Assembly (NCBI RefSeq): GCF_036759925.1
Contig: NZ_JAPKIB010000010.1
Coordinates: 1 to 64,000, forward strand
From: Kluyvera sp036759925
Lineage (GTDB): Bacteria > Pseudomonadota > Gammaproteobacteria > Enterobacterales > Enterobacteriaceae
DNA length: 64,000 bases
Direction of reading: 5' to 3'
The notes under the pieces were generated by a model that worked only from the letters and a program-made list of their open reading frames with translations, did no database searches and was not told the origin of the DNA. Below are positions 18,101 through 25,682 of the stretch, one piece after another. The position numbers and the translations under genes were made by a program. Positions within the stretch are counted from its first letter, which is position 1, and every line of letters begins with the position of its first letter.

Positions 18101-19864
18101 AGAAAGCTGCACCCCATCGAGCTGTGGCGCTTCGGCCGCACGACGTGCTGCCCGGCACACGATATCGACGTCTGCCAGCGTTGCGGGTTGGGTGAGCATT
18201 AATCGTTCAGAAAGCGCAGACGCCGTGGACTGAAGCGCGTTGAGATGCGAACTCGCTAACTGCAGGGCATCGTTAGCGCTGCTCTGCTCAATCGGTGAAA
18301 AGTACGTTCGGTCGCTTCCCCAGAAGGTGCTCTGATCCGGGCGTCCCATCTCTTTAAGATGCAGGACAAGTTCATCAACCAGTTCACGACGCTTTTGCTG
18401 ATCGGCATAGCTCCAGGCTGCCATTGGCGCAAATGGAATGACGGCCATCCCAGCATTAACGCGTTTAAGCTGCAGATAGCGACCCAGCACGTCGATAAAC
18501 GGTAGCCCGCTAGACCCGGCTGAAGCACTGACTGCTTCACAATATTCATTGAGGTCGTTTTGCAGCGCATTTAAACTGGAAAGGTCTTCTTCGCCCACTT
18601 TGGTCAGCGGGCGTCCTTGATCCAGCGTTCTGCCTAACTCTTTGAGTACCGATTGCTTTGTGGATTTATGGCTGTGTAATTCGAGGACGGCGTCGCCCAA
18701 ATGGCTTTCATCAAGGCGTCGTTTTACCACCTCAAGTGCAGCCATTTTTTCGGCAACGAAAAGCACCGTTTTTTTCTGACCGATCAATTCTGCAATGATA
18801 TTCGTGATGGTCTGTGACTTGCCTGTCCCCGGCGGCCCCTGAATGACCAGGTTGGACCCTTCACGCACTTCCAGAATGGCTTCCGTTTGGCTGCTATCGG
18901 CGTCCTTCACAAAATGCACGTCACCCGGTTTAATGACCGAGTCAATGTTTACACCTTCACTGTATGCCGCGCGTATATCGCCGAAGCCTGGCCCAAGTAA
19001 ACGCTTCATGACCGCGTTGGCATCAGGCTGTTTCTCATCAGGCCAGCTTTTAGGATCCAGATCCTTAAACATTAAAAACTTACCGAAAGAGAAAAAGCCG
19101 AGTGCTATTTCGTTGTTGGCAACCTTCCAGCGTCCCTGTTTGCTAACCACATCGGTAACATCATTGTAGAATTGATCAAGGCTGTTCTCATCTGCCGCAA
19201 AGCTATCTTCATCAAATGAACAGGACGCCATATCCAGACCAAAATCCGTCTTGAGTTTGGCTATCAAAGAGAGGTTTGCGACCAGTTCGTCGCCTGAATA
19301 TTGCAGCTTGAAAGCATCTTTGGCGCCGCTGCGTTCAAGGCTTACTGGCAGCAACAGCAAGGGGGCTTTACGCAGGTTTTCCGAACTGTCCGCTTCATAC
19401 CAATGCAGGAAACCGAGGGCCAGAAACAGCGTGTTAACGCCCTGCTCCTCAATAAATCCTTTTGCCTCAGTGTGTATTTTCAAGAGCTGAAGGAAGAGCT
19501 TTTCATCGGACAGGGCCGTCTGCAGGCGCGTATCCAGATGGCGGCGCGACTTGCCGGTTTCATCCTCATCATCAGCCTCGGCAAATATGCCAGCGTAGTC
19601 CTGGCTCTCCAGTTCAGACAGCAACGCCTCTTCGCTCTCAGCCCCTTCCTGTTTCGCCAATTCTTCCAGCTTCTTGCGAGCCATCGGCGAAAACGTCATC
19701 GCCTTTTCCTGGCGATAGAGGAGGTTAAATACCTCTTCGGAGAGTTCATCCACCACCATCAGCGTTTTAGCTGTCTTACGGAAATTGAGCATGTTGTTGC
19801 GAAGCCCAATATCCAGCAACTCTTTACGGCTGCTTTGTAGCTTCTGATTGATTGCTGTTGTCAT
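15107..19864 (-). CDS. hhe: Hhe-like DUF4011/SF1 helicase/Vsr-like nuclease/DUF3320 protein
   Basis: This is a 1,585-residue protein. Residues 1-~320 are DUF4011-like. A split superfamily 1 (AAA_11/AAA_12) helicase follows, with Walker A GPPGTGKSQ near 342, Walker B VVFDEASQ near 970, GDTRQMPPTDFF near 995, GDERDMIFISIGYG, and the motif VI region LNVLITRAK near 1210. Residues ~1262-1350 are a DUF559/Vsr-like PD-(D/E)XK nuclease (SPFEQEVIEAL, then FIDIAV and AIECDG). The C-terminus (~1520-1575) matches DUF3320. This single-gene order DUF4011-helicase-Vsr is the defence system called Hhe in the literature (recalled from Gao and colleagues, 2020). It is read against the SLOG/TIR operon, and the two form a compact defence block. 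All motifs appear intact. The mechanism, presumably nuclease-helicase attack on foreign DNA, is inferred. Confidence 0.8.
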   Translation of the reverse strand: MTTAINQKLQSSRKELLDIGLRNNMLNFRKTAKTLMVVDELSEEVFNLLYRQEKAMTFSPMARKKLEELAKQEGAESEEALLSELESQDYAGIFAEADDEDETGKSRRHLDTRLQTALSDEKLFLQLLKIHTEAKGFIEEQGVNTLFLALGFLHWYEADSSENLRKAPLLLLPVSLERSGAKDAFKLQYSGDELVANLSLIAKLKTDFGLDMASCSFDEDSFAADENSLDQFYNDVTDVVSKQGRWKVANNEIALGFFSFGKFLMFKDLDPKSWPDEKQPDANAVMKRLLGPGFGDIRAAYSEGVNIDSVIKPGDVHFVKDADSSQTEAILEVREGSNLVIQGPPGTGKSQTITNIIAELIGQKKTVLFVAEKMAALEVVKRRLDESHLGDAVLELHSHKSTKQSVLKELGRTLDQGRPLTKVGEEDLSSLNALQNDLNEYCEAVSASAGSSGLPFIDVLGRYLQLKRVNAGMAVIPFAPMAAWSYADQQKRRELVDELVLHLKEMGRPDQSTFWGSDRTYFSPIEQSSANDALQLASSHLNALQSTASALSERLMLTQPATLADVDIVCRAARRAAEAPQLDGVQLSTGEWQSRRDEIRELLDAGERMTACRTRHDSQLIDAAWEQDLLEVRQSLVAYGNKWWKVFSGRFRAARTRLQGLSQNALPKTNAAMLELVDSVLTYQQSKKVYDQHEVLGSALFGAQWQRQKTDWPVLEHLSTWVIKLHDDLGNGQIPKGIIAFLSGHADASGLGNSVAEIEQHISGLEKGLHSALEVTGMQTESTKSSVRTQGLTTLGERLQLWQESLNALYQIARFNVLAEQLRKANLDDLLEIAISIDKPDRLTAILDFSWYSGLVQKVYAEKPALQRFDRIKHDHQIARFKSLDLASLNHAQTYLAKQVWEGMPNINQPGEMAVLRAELNKKRRHIPIRQLIDKAGRAIQQIKPVFMMSPMSIANFLPPGKVEFDVVVFDEASQVKAVDAFGAIMRGKQVVVVGDTRQMPPTDFFSRDVELDDDEAAISDIESILSMFKAAGSQERYLRWHYRSRHESLIAVSNVEFYDNKLVVFPSAGQHPHARGVSFNYLPEALYDRGRTRTNKGEARAVAQAVIDHAIRTPTLSLGVAAFSVAQRDLIQVEVELLRRQRPEAEAFFTSAGSEPFFVKNLENIQGDERDMIFISIGYGRNESGRIAKEFGPLNREGGHRRLNVLITRAKLSMQVFCNFRAEELEIDSGASLGVRALKNFLKYAETGELEVAVETGKAPDSPFEQEVIEALRERNYEVEPQVGTAGYFIDIAVKDPEYPGRYILAIECDGAAYHSSRSARDRDRLRQGVLEGLGWNFHRIWSTDWFRNPQQEITRAVAAIEAARAKIAEGRSVVEPVSEPKHEIERGAPAAETEVLSSLSQPYVKTRLAPVMAAINLHQEKPERLMQMIQTVVDTEAPVHTSEVTRRLMEAFGVTRAGSRITAAVEGAINLGTRRNIFSTKGDFVYSTDSLPIPIRNRAHLESAERKLEWVAPEEIDRALLETIMLGFSMSREDAISGALDLLGFGRATAKISQSLEERIGNLISQRHLKMADGVITAANTSH

Positions 19865-20228
19865 TGGAAACCTACTTATTAAACACTGAGACCTGAATGG
19901 CTGGAGATATCTTCGGCTATGAACTTTAGCTCATGGTTTATTTTTGTCTCGCCGAACCGGACCTTATTTGCCGCTATTATTGAACTCGCGAGACAACCAC
20001 CAGGCTTGATGAGAATGCGCCTGTTCCAGAAAAACAAAAGCGTACGCAGGGAAGCGTCATAGCGATGATTTAATTGGAGGGGTGCGGGTATATCAGGGAT
20101 CATACCCTGATGTCTAAGCGATACCAAGATAAGGGCATCGTTTCCGCATCATTACCTTGAATAATGGCTACACGGCCTCTCCCCATCTACGCTCTATGAT
20201 GTCATTCACTCACACAAGGCCTTCCCCC
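19865..20228. other. Intergenic region with one inverted repeat
   Basis: This 364-bp gap separates the divergent helicase and monooxygenase genes. The only structure seen is ATCAGGG (20092-20098) facing CCCTGAT (20105-20111), which may be an operator or small hairpin. A TATGAT hexamer near 20190 could be part of a promoter for the plus-strand gene. No convincing coding sequence, RNA gene or insertion remnant is visible. Confidence 0.4.
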
Positions 20229-20546
20229 ATGAGCGAAGTTAAGATAGTCGCCACACTCACGCCTCTGCCCGAACACCTCGACGCCGTCCGCAATGCGGCG
20301 AAAGCCATGGTGCCGCTCACCCATCAGGAAGCCGGATGTCTGCAGTACGATCTCCACGAAAGCAGGGCGATTGCGGATGTGCGCGTGCTGGCAAACGAAG
20401 GCAAGGTGTCGTTCGTGTTTATTGAGCGCTGGAAATCAGAGGACGATTTGAAAAAACATGTCGCCATGCCCTATCACGATGATTTTCTGGCAATTCTGGA
20501 TGGTAAGCTGGAAAGTCTGAACGTGCAGAGACTGAGAGCGCTATAA
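20229..20546 (+). CDS. Antibiotic biosynthesis monooxygenase (ABM/YgiN-like) domain protein
   Basis: The protein has 105 residues when started at the ATG at 20229, which gives the usual family N-terminus (SEVKIVATLTPLPEH); an in-frame upstream codon would add 24 unrelated residues. The segment EAGCLQYDLHES followed by FVFIERWKSEDDLKKHV is the hallmark of small ABM-fold enzymes such as the quinol monooxygenase YgiN. These form ferredoxin-like dimers and act on quinones or aromatic substrates without a metal cofactor. The gene stands alone, convergent with the ABC transporter operon 43 bases away. The substrate cannot be told from the sequence. Confidence 0.75.
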   Translation: MSEVKIVATLTPLPEHLDAVRNAAKAMVPLTHQEAGCLQYDLHESRAIADVRVLANEGKVSFVFIERWKSEDDLKKHVAMPYHDDFLAILDGKLESLNVQRLRAL

Positions 20547-20589
20547 GTCAGCAATAACAAGGGAGCGGCATGCGCCGCCCCCTGAATCA

Positions 20590-21660
20590 TCAGGATTTCG
20601 GGAATACCCAAACGTGTTTTTCCGGCAGCGACAGGTGGCAGTGCTGCGGGTCGCGGAGTTCGTTGCCGTAGGCGCGGATAGCAAAATCATCCCCGGCCGT
20701 GCGGAACAGATACTCCCAGCGGTCGCCGAGGTACATGCTGGTGACCAGCGGCAGCTCAAGCTGGTTATCTCCCGGGCCATCGACCAGCGCCACGCGCTCA
20801 ACGCGGATCACCGCCGTGCCGTCGTTGCCAACTTGCACGCCTTCTTCTGCCTGGCCCCATAGCGCCCAGCCGCTGCCTTCCACGCGCGCTTTGCCGTCGC
20901 GGATTTCGGTCACTTTACCGTGCAGACGGTTGTTGCTGCCCATAAACTCGGCGGTGAACAGCGTTTTCGGCGAGCCGTACATCTCCTGCGGCGTACCCTG
21001 TTGCTCGATTTTGCCGTTGTTGAGCAGCAGGATACGGTCAGAAATCGACATCGCTTCGTTCTGATCGTGCGTGACCATCAGCGCCGAGAGGCCGAGCTTG
21101 ATGATAAGCTCGCGCAGGAATACACGAGCCTCTTCGCGCAGCTTGGCGTCGAGGTTGGACAGCGGCTCATCGAGCAGAATCACCGGCGGGTTGTAGACCA
21201 GCGCGCGGCCAATCGCCACGCGCTGCTGCTGGCCGCCGGAGAGCTGGTGCGGGTGGCGTTTGCCAAGGTGCCCAAGGCCTAGCTGATCCAGCACGCCTTG
21301 CACCCGCTGGTTGATCTCTGACGTAGACACTTTACGCAGCTTCAGCGGGTAGGCCACGTTTTCAAACACCGTTTTATGCGGCCACAGGGCGTAGGACTGG
21401 AAAACCAGCCCCAGGTTGCGCTCCTCGGCGGGAATTTCGCTGCGCGGGGTGCCGTCGTAGACCTTGTTGTTGCCGATAGTAATCGACCCCTGCGTCGGTT
21501 TTTCTAATCCCGCGACTGCGCGCAGCAGGGTGGTTTTGCCGCTGCCGGATGGCCCCAGCAGCGAGACCACTTCACCGCGCTTGAGGTTCATGGTCACGCC
21601 TTTTAACACCGGGTTATCGCCGTAGGTTAAGTGCAGGTTCTCGACCGATAATTCAATCAT
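20590..21660 (-). CDS. ABC transporter ATP-binding protein (Fe3+/spermidine importer type)
   Basis: The protein has 356 residues. An ABC domain spans ~1-235 with Walker A GPSGSGKTTLL, signature LSGGQQQRVAIGRAL, Walker B VILLDEPLSNLD and the H-loop region ALMVTHDQNEA. A C-terminal TOBE/OB-like domain (~240-350) completes the PotA/FbpC-type layout. Its start overlaps the end of the permease gene by 8 bases, so the binding protein, permease and ATPase genes form one minus-strand operon. It energises uptake by the 589-residue fused permease. FbpC-class ATPases serve iron(III), phosphonate, polyamine or sugar-phosphate importers. The substrate here is not identifiable from this subunit. Confidence 0.85.
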   Translation of the reverse strand: MIELSVENLHLTYGDNPVLKGVTMNLKRGEVVSLLGPSGSGKTTLLRAVAGLEKPTQGSITIGNNKVYDGTPRSEIPAEERNLGLVFQSYALWPHKTVFENVAYPLKLRKVSTSEINQRVQGVLDQLGLGHLGKRHPHQLSGGQQQRVAIGRALVYNPPVILLDEPLSNLDAKLREEARVFLRELIIKLGLSALMVTHDQNEAMSISDRILLLNNGKIEQQGTPQEMYGSPKTLFTAEFMGSNNRLHGKVTEIRDGKARVEGSGWALWGQAEEGVQVGNDGTAVIRVERVALVDGPGDNQLELPLVTSMYLGDRWEYLFRTAGDDFAIRAYGNELRDPQHCHLSLPEKHVWVFPKS

Positions 21661-23422
21661 GTAATTTCACTCCAAAACGAAGGGCAATCCCCAGGCCAAT
21701 CACCACTAACACAATGTTGATAAACGAGAGCGCCGCGACGATGTCGATAGCGCCCGCCGCCCACAGAGAAACCAGCATCGAGCCGATGGTCTCGGTGCCC
21801 GGCGACAGCAGATAGACGCCCGTTGAGTACTCGCGCTCAAAGATCAGGAACATCAAAAGCCAGGAACCAATCAGCCCGTAGCGCGACAGCGGAATGGTGA
21901 CATGACGGGTGATCTGCCCGCGCGTCGCACCGGTGCTGCGCGCGGCTTCTTCCAGCTCTGGCCCCACCTGCAGCAGGGTTGAGGAGATAAGCCGCAGGCC
22001 GTAGGCCATCCACACCACGGTGTAGGCCAGCCAGACGCTGAACATGGTGCTGCGTAACGAGCGCAGCCAGACAATCAGGTTATCGCGCAGCCACTGGGAC
22101 CACGGCATGCCGGAGAGCCAGCCTGATTTCAGCGCGTTATCGAGCCACATCGGTAAGAACAGGAATACCCACAGGAACGCCAGACCGGCGAGCAGGCCGG
22201 GTACCGCGCGGGGCACCAGCACGCTGTAATCGAGGAAGCGGGTGGTGTTATCCGGTTTACGGTGCATGGCGATGCCGATAAACAGATAGCAGCCTACCGC
22301 CAGCGCGCCGCCGATCACGCCAATCGCCATCGAGTTGACGATAGCGCGCAGCAGGTTCGGCTGCTCCCAGATGGTGCGGAAGGTGCTGAGCGACAGCTCA
22401 TCCCACAGCGAAACGCCCACGCCCCAGTTGGAGATAAAGGCACGCAGCACCACGCCCATCAGCGGCACGCCGATGGTGATGGTTAGCCAGAATGCCACCA
22501 CGGCGCCCGCTACCCAGCGCCATTTGCCGAGCGGCAGCGCGCGGGCCTGCGAGGCTTTGCCCTTCATGGTGACGAAACGGTTGGCGGTGCGCATCAGGCG
22601 GCGCTGCAGCATCACCAGCGGGATGGTCAGGCAGATCAGCACCACGGCGACCGCCGCCATCAGGTGGTACGACGGCGTGCCGAGCTTGTTGGTCAACTGG
22701 TACAGGTAGGTAGCCAGTACCATGTTGCCTTCCGGGTCGCCCAATACCAGCATCAGGCCAAACACTTCCAGCCCGAGGAAAAACAGCAGCACCACGGCGT
22801 AGAGAATTGATGGCCGCACCATCGGCAGGCTGACCGAGGTCATCACTTGCAGCGGGGACGCGCCGGAGATACGCGCGGCTTCTTCCACGTCCGAACTGAC
22901 GCTGCGCAGCGCTGATGAGATATAGAGGTAGGCGTGCGGTACGTGGGTCAGACCGGCAATCACCACGATGCTCGACATGTCGTAGATGTTCCACGGCACG
23001 AAGCCAATCAGCGACTGCGCCCATAGCGACAGGAAGCCCACCGGCCCGGCGGCGACCACGTAACCAAACGCCAGCACCATCGGCGAGACAAAAATCGGCA
23101 CCAGGATCAGCGGCTCAATCAAGCGTCTGCCGGGCAGGTCGGTACGCACCATCAGGAAGGCCAGAATACCGCCCAGCGGGATGGCGATGATGACCAGGCC
23201 GAAGGCAAGAATAAAGCCGCTTTTCAGCGCCTTATAGAAGTCAGGGTCGGTAAAAATAAAGCCAAAGGACTCAAGGCTCCAGGCCTTTGCCGGTGAGAAA
23301 AACGGCGCGTTCAGGAAGCTTTGGATCACGATAAACGACAGCGGCGTGTAGATAGCCAGCGCGGTTATCAGCACGACGACGCCGCGCGGCAGGCTCTGCC
23401 ACTTTCTACGTAATGCGTTCAT
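21653..23422 (-). CDS. ABC transporter permease, fused double domain (FbpB/AfuB type)
   Basis: The protein has 589 residues from the ATG at 23422 (a TTG two codons earlier is possible). It contains two BPD_transp_1 permease modules in tandem, each with about six membrane helices and the EAA loop: VEEAARISGASPLQVMTSV in the first half and LEEAARSTGATRGQITRHV in the second. Such fused permeases (about 500-700 residues) are typical of the FbpB/AfuB class of ferric-iron and related importers, in which one chain replaces a permease dimer. It lies between the binding protein and ATPase genes in one operon. It is full length with no visible lesion. Confidence 0.85.
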   Translation of the reverse strand: MNALRRKWQSLPRGVVVLITALAIYTPLSFIVIQSFLNAPFFSPAKAWSLESFGFIFTDPDFYKALKSGFILAFGLVIIAIPLGGILAFLMVRTDLPGRRLIEPLILVPIFVSPMVLAFGYVVAAGPVGFLSLWAQSLIGFVPWNIYDMSSIVVIAGLTHVPHAYLYISSALRSVSSDVEEAARISGASPLQVMTSVSLPMVRPSILYAVVLLFFLGLEVFGLMLVLGDPEGNMVLATYLYQLTNKLGTPSYHLMAAVAVVLICLTIPLVMLQRRLMRTANRFVTMKGKASQARALPLGKWRWVAGAVVAFWLTITIGVPLMGVVLRAFISNWGVGVSLWDELSLSTFRTIWEQPNLLRAIVNSMAIGVIGGALAVGCYLFIGIAMHRKPDNTTRFLDYSVLVPRAVPGLLAGLAFLWVFLFLPMWLDNALKSGWLSGMPWSQWLRDNLIVWLRSLRSTMFSVWLAYTVVWMAYGLRLISSTLLQVGPELEEAARSTGATRGQITRHVTIPLSRYGLIGSWLLMFLIFEREYSTGVYLLSPGTETIGSMLVSLWAAGAIDIVAALSFINIVLVVIGLGIALRFGVKLHD

Positions 23423-23499
23423 AAGCAAAGAGATCCGATAACACGAATTCAGGAAGCGAGGACCCTGCGCGCCAGTGAAGGCGCGCGTGGTTCAGGCGC

Positions 23500-24588
23500 T
23501 TATTTGGCCGCGGCTTCACGCCACTGTTTGATGTAATCCAGACGTTTTTTCGGCTGCAGGTATTCCAGCAACGACTCATCAACCGGGATTGGCTTCAGCG
23601 CCGTGCCCAGCATTTTGGTCATACCGTCGATGTCGTTTTTGCCTTCGATATCGTTACGGATAGAGGGGATATCCGCCTGATTGGCCAGAATGTTCTGCCC
23701 TTTTTCCGACAGCACGTAATCCATCCACAGCTTGGCGGCGTTGCTGTGCTCGGCCTGCTGGCTGATGAAGGAGACGCGTGACAGCACCAGGGTGTAATCC
23801 TTCGGATAGGAGATGCCCAGCGATGGGTCGGTTTTGGCGCGCGCTTCGGCATAGGAGCCGAGGATGTTGTAGCCGATCAGGTTTTCGCCCGAAGAGACCC
23901 TTTCCATCATCGTGCCGGTGGAGGACTGCACCGCTAAGCCGCCTTTTGCCACGTCCGCCAGCGTTTTGAAGTAGTGAGGATCGGCTTTGTAATCCATCAC
24001 CGACAGCATAAAGCCGACGCCGGATTTTTCGATATCGTAGGTGGTGACTTTGCTTTTGAATTTATCGACTTGCCCGGCAACCAGCTTCGCCAGCGCGGCG
24101 TGTGAATCTGGCACGTCAGACGCCGGGATCAGGCGTTTGTTGTAGATAAACACCACCGGTTCATAGGTGGTGCCGTAGGCTTTGTTGTGCCAGACCGCCC
24201 ATTTCGGCAGCTGCTTTTGTTCAGCGGAGACGTACTCCATGGCATAGTCGGTCGCGAGCTTCATCGCGGTGTCCATGGAAGAGCTCCAGACCACATCACC
24301 GCTGCCGCCGCAGGAGGCCTGCTCGCTGATGAAACGGTTGTACAGCTCGGTGCTGTTCATGTCGTTGTATTCAACCTTGATGCCCGGGTAGGCGGCTTCA
24401 AAGCCCTGAATCAGCGGCCCGGCTGCTTTGGTGTCGGTGGTGGAGTAGATCACCACTTTGCCTTCTTTGGTGGCGGCATCGACGACTTTTTGGTAGTCAG
24501 CCGGATAGCCCTGAGGCAGCGCGGACAGAGCGGAAAACGACATGAAAACGGTAGCGGAGAGTAGGGCGATACGGAATGTGTTCGACAT
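23500..24588 (-). CDS. ABC transporter periplasmic substrate-binding protein (iron/AfuA-like class)
   Basis: The protein has 362 residues from the ATG at 24588, chosen for AAAAGG 9 bases upstream and a clean signal peptide (RIALLSATVFMSFSALSA, then LPQGYP). The mature protein begins with the class pattern DAATKEGKVVIYSTTD, then FEAAYPGIKVEYNDMNS. It ends with YVLSEKGQNILANQADIPSI, as in extracellular binding proteins of the FbpA/AfuA/phosphonate group. The Tyr pair that coordinates ferric iron in FbpA cannot be confirmed by eye, so iron versus sugar phosphate or another anion is open. It is the first gene of the importer operon. Confidence 0.8.
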   Translation of the reverse strand: MSNTFRIALLSATVFMSFSALSALPQGYPADYQKVVDAATKEGKVVIYSTTDTKAAGPLIQGFEAAYPGIKVEYNDMNSTELYNRFISEQASCGGSGDVVWSSSMDTAMKLATDYAMEYVSAEQKQLPKWAVWHNKAYGTTYEPVVFIYNKRLIPASDVPDSHAALAKLVAGQVDKFKSKVTTYDIEKSGVGFMLSVMDYKADPHYFKTLADVAKGGLAVQSSTGTMMERVSSGENLIGYNILGSYAEARAKTDPSLGISYPKDYTLVLSRVSFISQQAEHSNAAKLWMDYVLSEKGQNILANQADIPSIRNDIEGKNDIDGMTKMLGTALKPIPVDESLLEYLQPKKRLDYIKQWREAAAK

Positions 24589-24758
24589 TATTATTAACCT
24601 TTTAGTTACGTTTGAAGAACTAAAAGTAAACATATCGGATGAGAGGTGGGAGACAAGAGGGGGAGAAGAGCGGGCTGGTGGAAATGTGACTGTTGGCGTT
24701 GTTTCGGCAATTAACACCATAGAAACCGCGAGTGTGAAGGCATTCAGGAGCGACTTAT

Positions 24759-24775
24759 TGACGTATCTAACGTCA
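24759..24775. promoter_or_regulatory. Inverted repeat upstream of importer operon
   Basis: TGACGT and ACGTCA half-sites separated by 5 bases lie ~170 bp upstream of the binding-protein gene and 48 bp before the stop side of pflC begins. It is a candidate operator; no regulator is assigned. Confidence 0.25.
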
Positions 24776-24806
24776 TTAAGCCGCGACAGGAACCGATGGG
24801 GGATGC

Positions 24807-25682
24807 CTAGCCTCCCATCACCACCCGATACCCCGCTTGTTCCACCATCGCCTGAATCGGCGCAATCTCCTCGGGCTCCGGCGCTTTTATCCCCGCCATC
24901 GCCCACTCGCGATCCAGCAGGGAATACTTCGGCTCGCCGTACTGATGGAACGGCAGCAGATGCACTTCATCAACCGGCAGCGGCGCCAGGAACGCCAGAA
25001 TCTGCGCGACGTTCTCGGGGTTGAGGGTATAACCGGGGATCAGCGGCAGCCGTGGAATCACCTTGATGCCCTCCGCCACCAGCAGGCGAAAGTTCTCCAG
25101 CACCCGCGGCTGGTTCATGCTGAGCACTTGACGCGCCTGCGCGCAGTCCATGATTTTCAGATCAAACAGTACCTCATCGCACGCTTGTGCCAGCGGCAGC
25201 AGGCGGCGAGGGGAGGTATCGCCCGCAGTTTCAATGGCGGTGCGAATGCCCCACTGCTTGAGGCGCTGCAAAAAGCGGGTGGCAAACTCGGCCTGCATCA
25301 GCACTTCGCCACCGGAAAGCGTTACGCCGCCGCCCGACGCGCGGAAGAAGACGTCGTCTTTGAGCACTTCCCGCTCGAGGGATTCCAGCGTCACGTCGCG
25401 GCCAATATGTTCCCACGCCCCGGACGGACACTCCTCGGCATCCTGCAAACAGGTGGCGCAGTGCAGGCACTTGCTCTCCCGGCGGACGGTTTCGATTTTC
25501 GGTGACATCGACTCCGGGTTGGCGCACCACGGGCAGGTATGCGGGCAGCCTTTAAAGAACACCACCGTGCGGATGCCCTGACCGTCGTTCAATGAATAGC
25601 GCTGGATATTGAAAATGCGCGCCGTGTCGGCGCGCGTCTCAATCACCTCACAGCTGATGCGCGGTGCGGCGGATAATGTCAT
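24807..25682 (-). CDS. pflC: Glycyl radical enzyme activase PflC
   Basis: The protein has 291 residues from the ATG at 25682, which has AAGGAG 7 bases upstream and lies inside the end of pflD (35-base overlap). It is a radical SAM enzyme: the cluster motif C-x3-C-x2-C is seen in FFKGCPHTCPWCANPE. A ferredoxin-like insert (CLHCATCLQDAEECPSG) marks it as a GRE activase with an extra iron-sulfur cluster. TLSGGEVLMQ is the SAM-binding GGE motif. It abstracts hydrogen from the glycine of its partner PflD by reductive cleavage of S-adenosylmethionine. It closely matches E. coli PflC throughout, and coupling to pflD supports the pairing. Confidence 0.9.
   Translation of the reverse strand: MTLSAAPRISCEVIETRADTARIFNIQRYSLNDGQGIRTVVFFKGCPHTCPWCANPESMSPKIETVRRESKCLHCATCLQDAEECPSGAWEHIGRDVTLESLEREVLKDDVFFRASGGGVTLSGGEVLMQAEFATRFLQRLKQWGIRTAIETAGDTSPRRLLPLAQACDEVLFDLKIMDCAQARQVLSMNQPRVLENFRLLVAEGIKVIPRLPLIPGYTLNPENVAQILAFLAPLPVDEVHLLPFHQYGEPKYSLLDREWAMAGIKAPEPEEIAPIQAMVEQAGYRVVMGG

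Noticed and set aside
19879..20127. Minus-strand frame of 82 codons upstream of the helicase gene
   Set aside because: No recognisable domain, no good ribosome site and it fills an intergenic promoter region; treated as chance.
24589..24906. Longer N-terminus for the ABC substrate-binding protein
   Set aside because: The extra ~106 residues are low-complexity and would hide the signal peptide; the internal ATG has a proper ribosome site.
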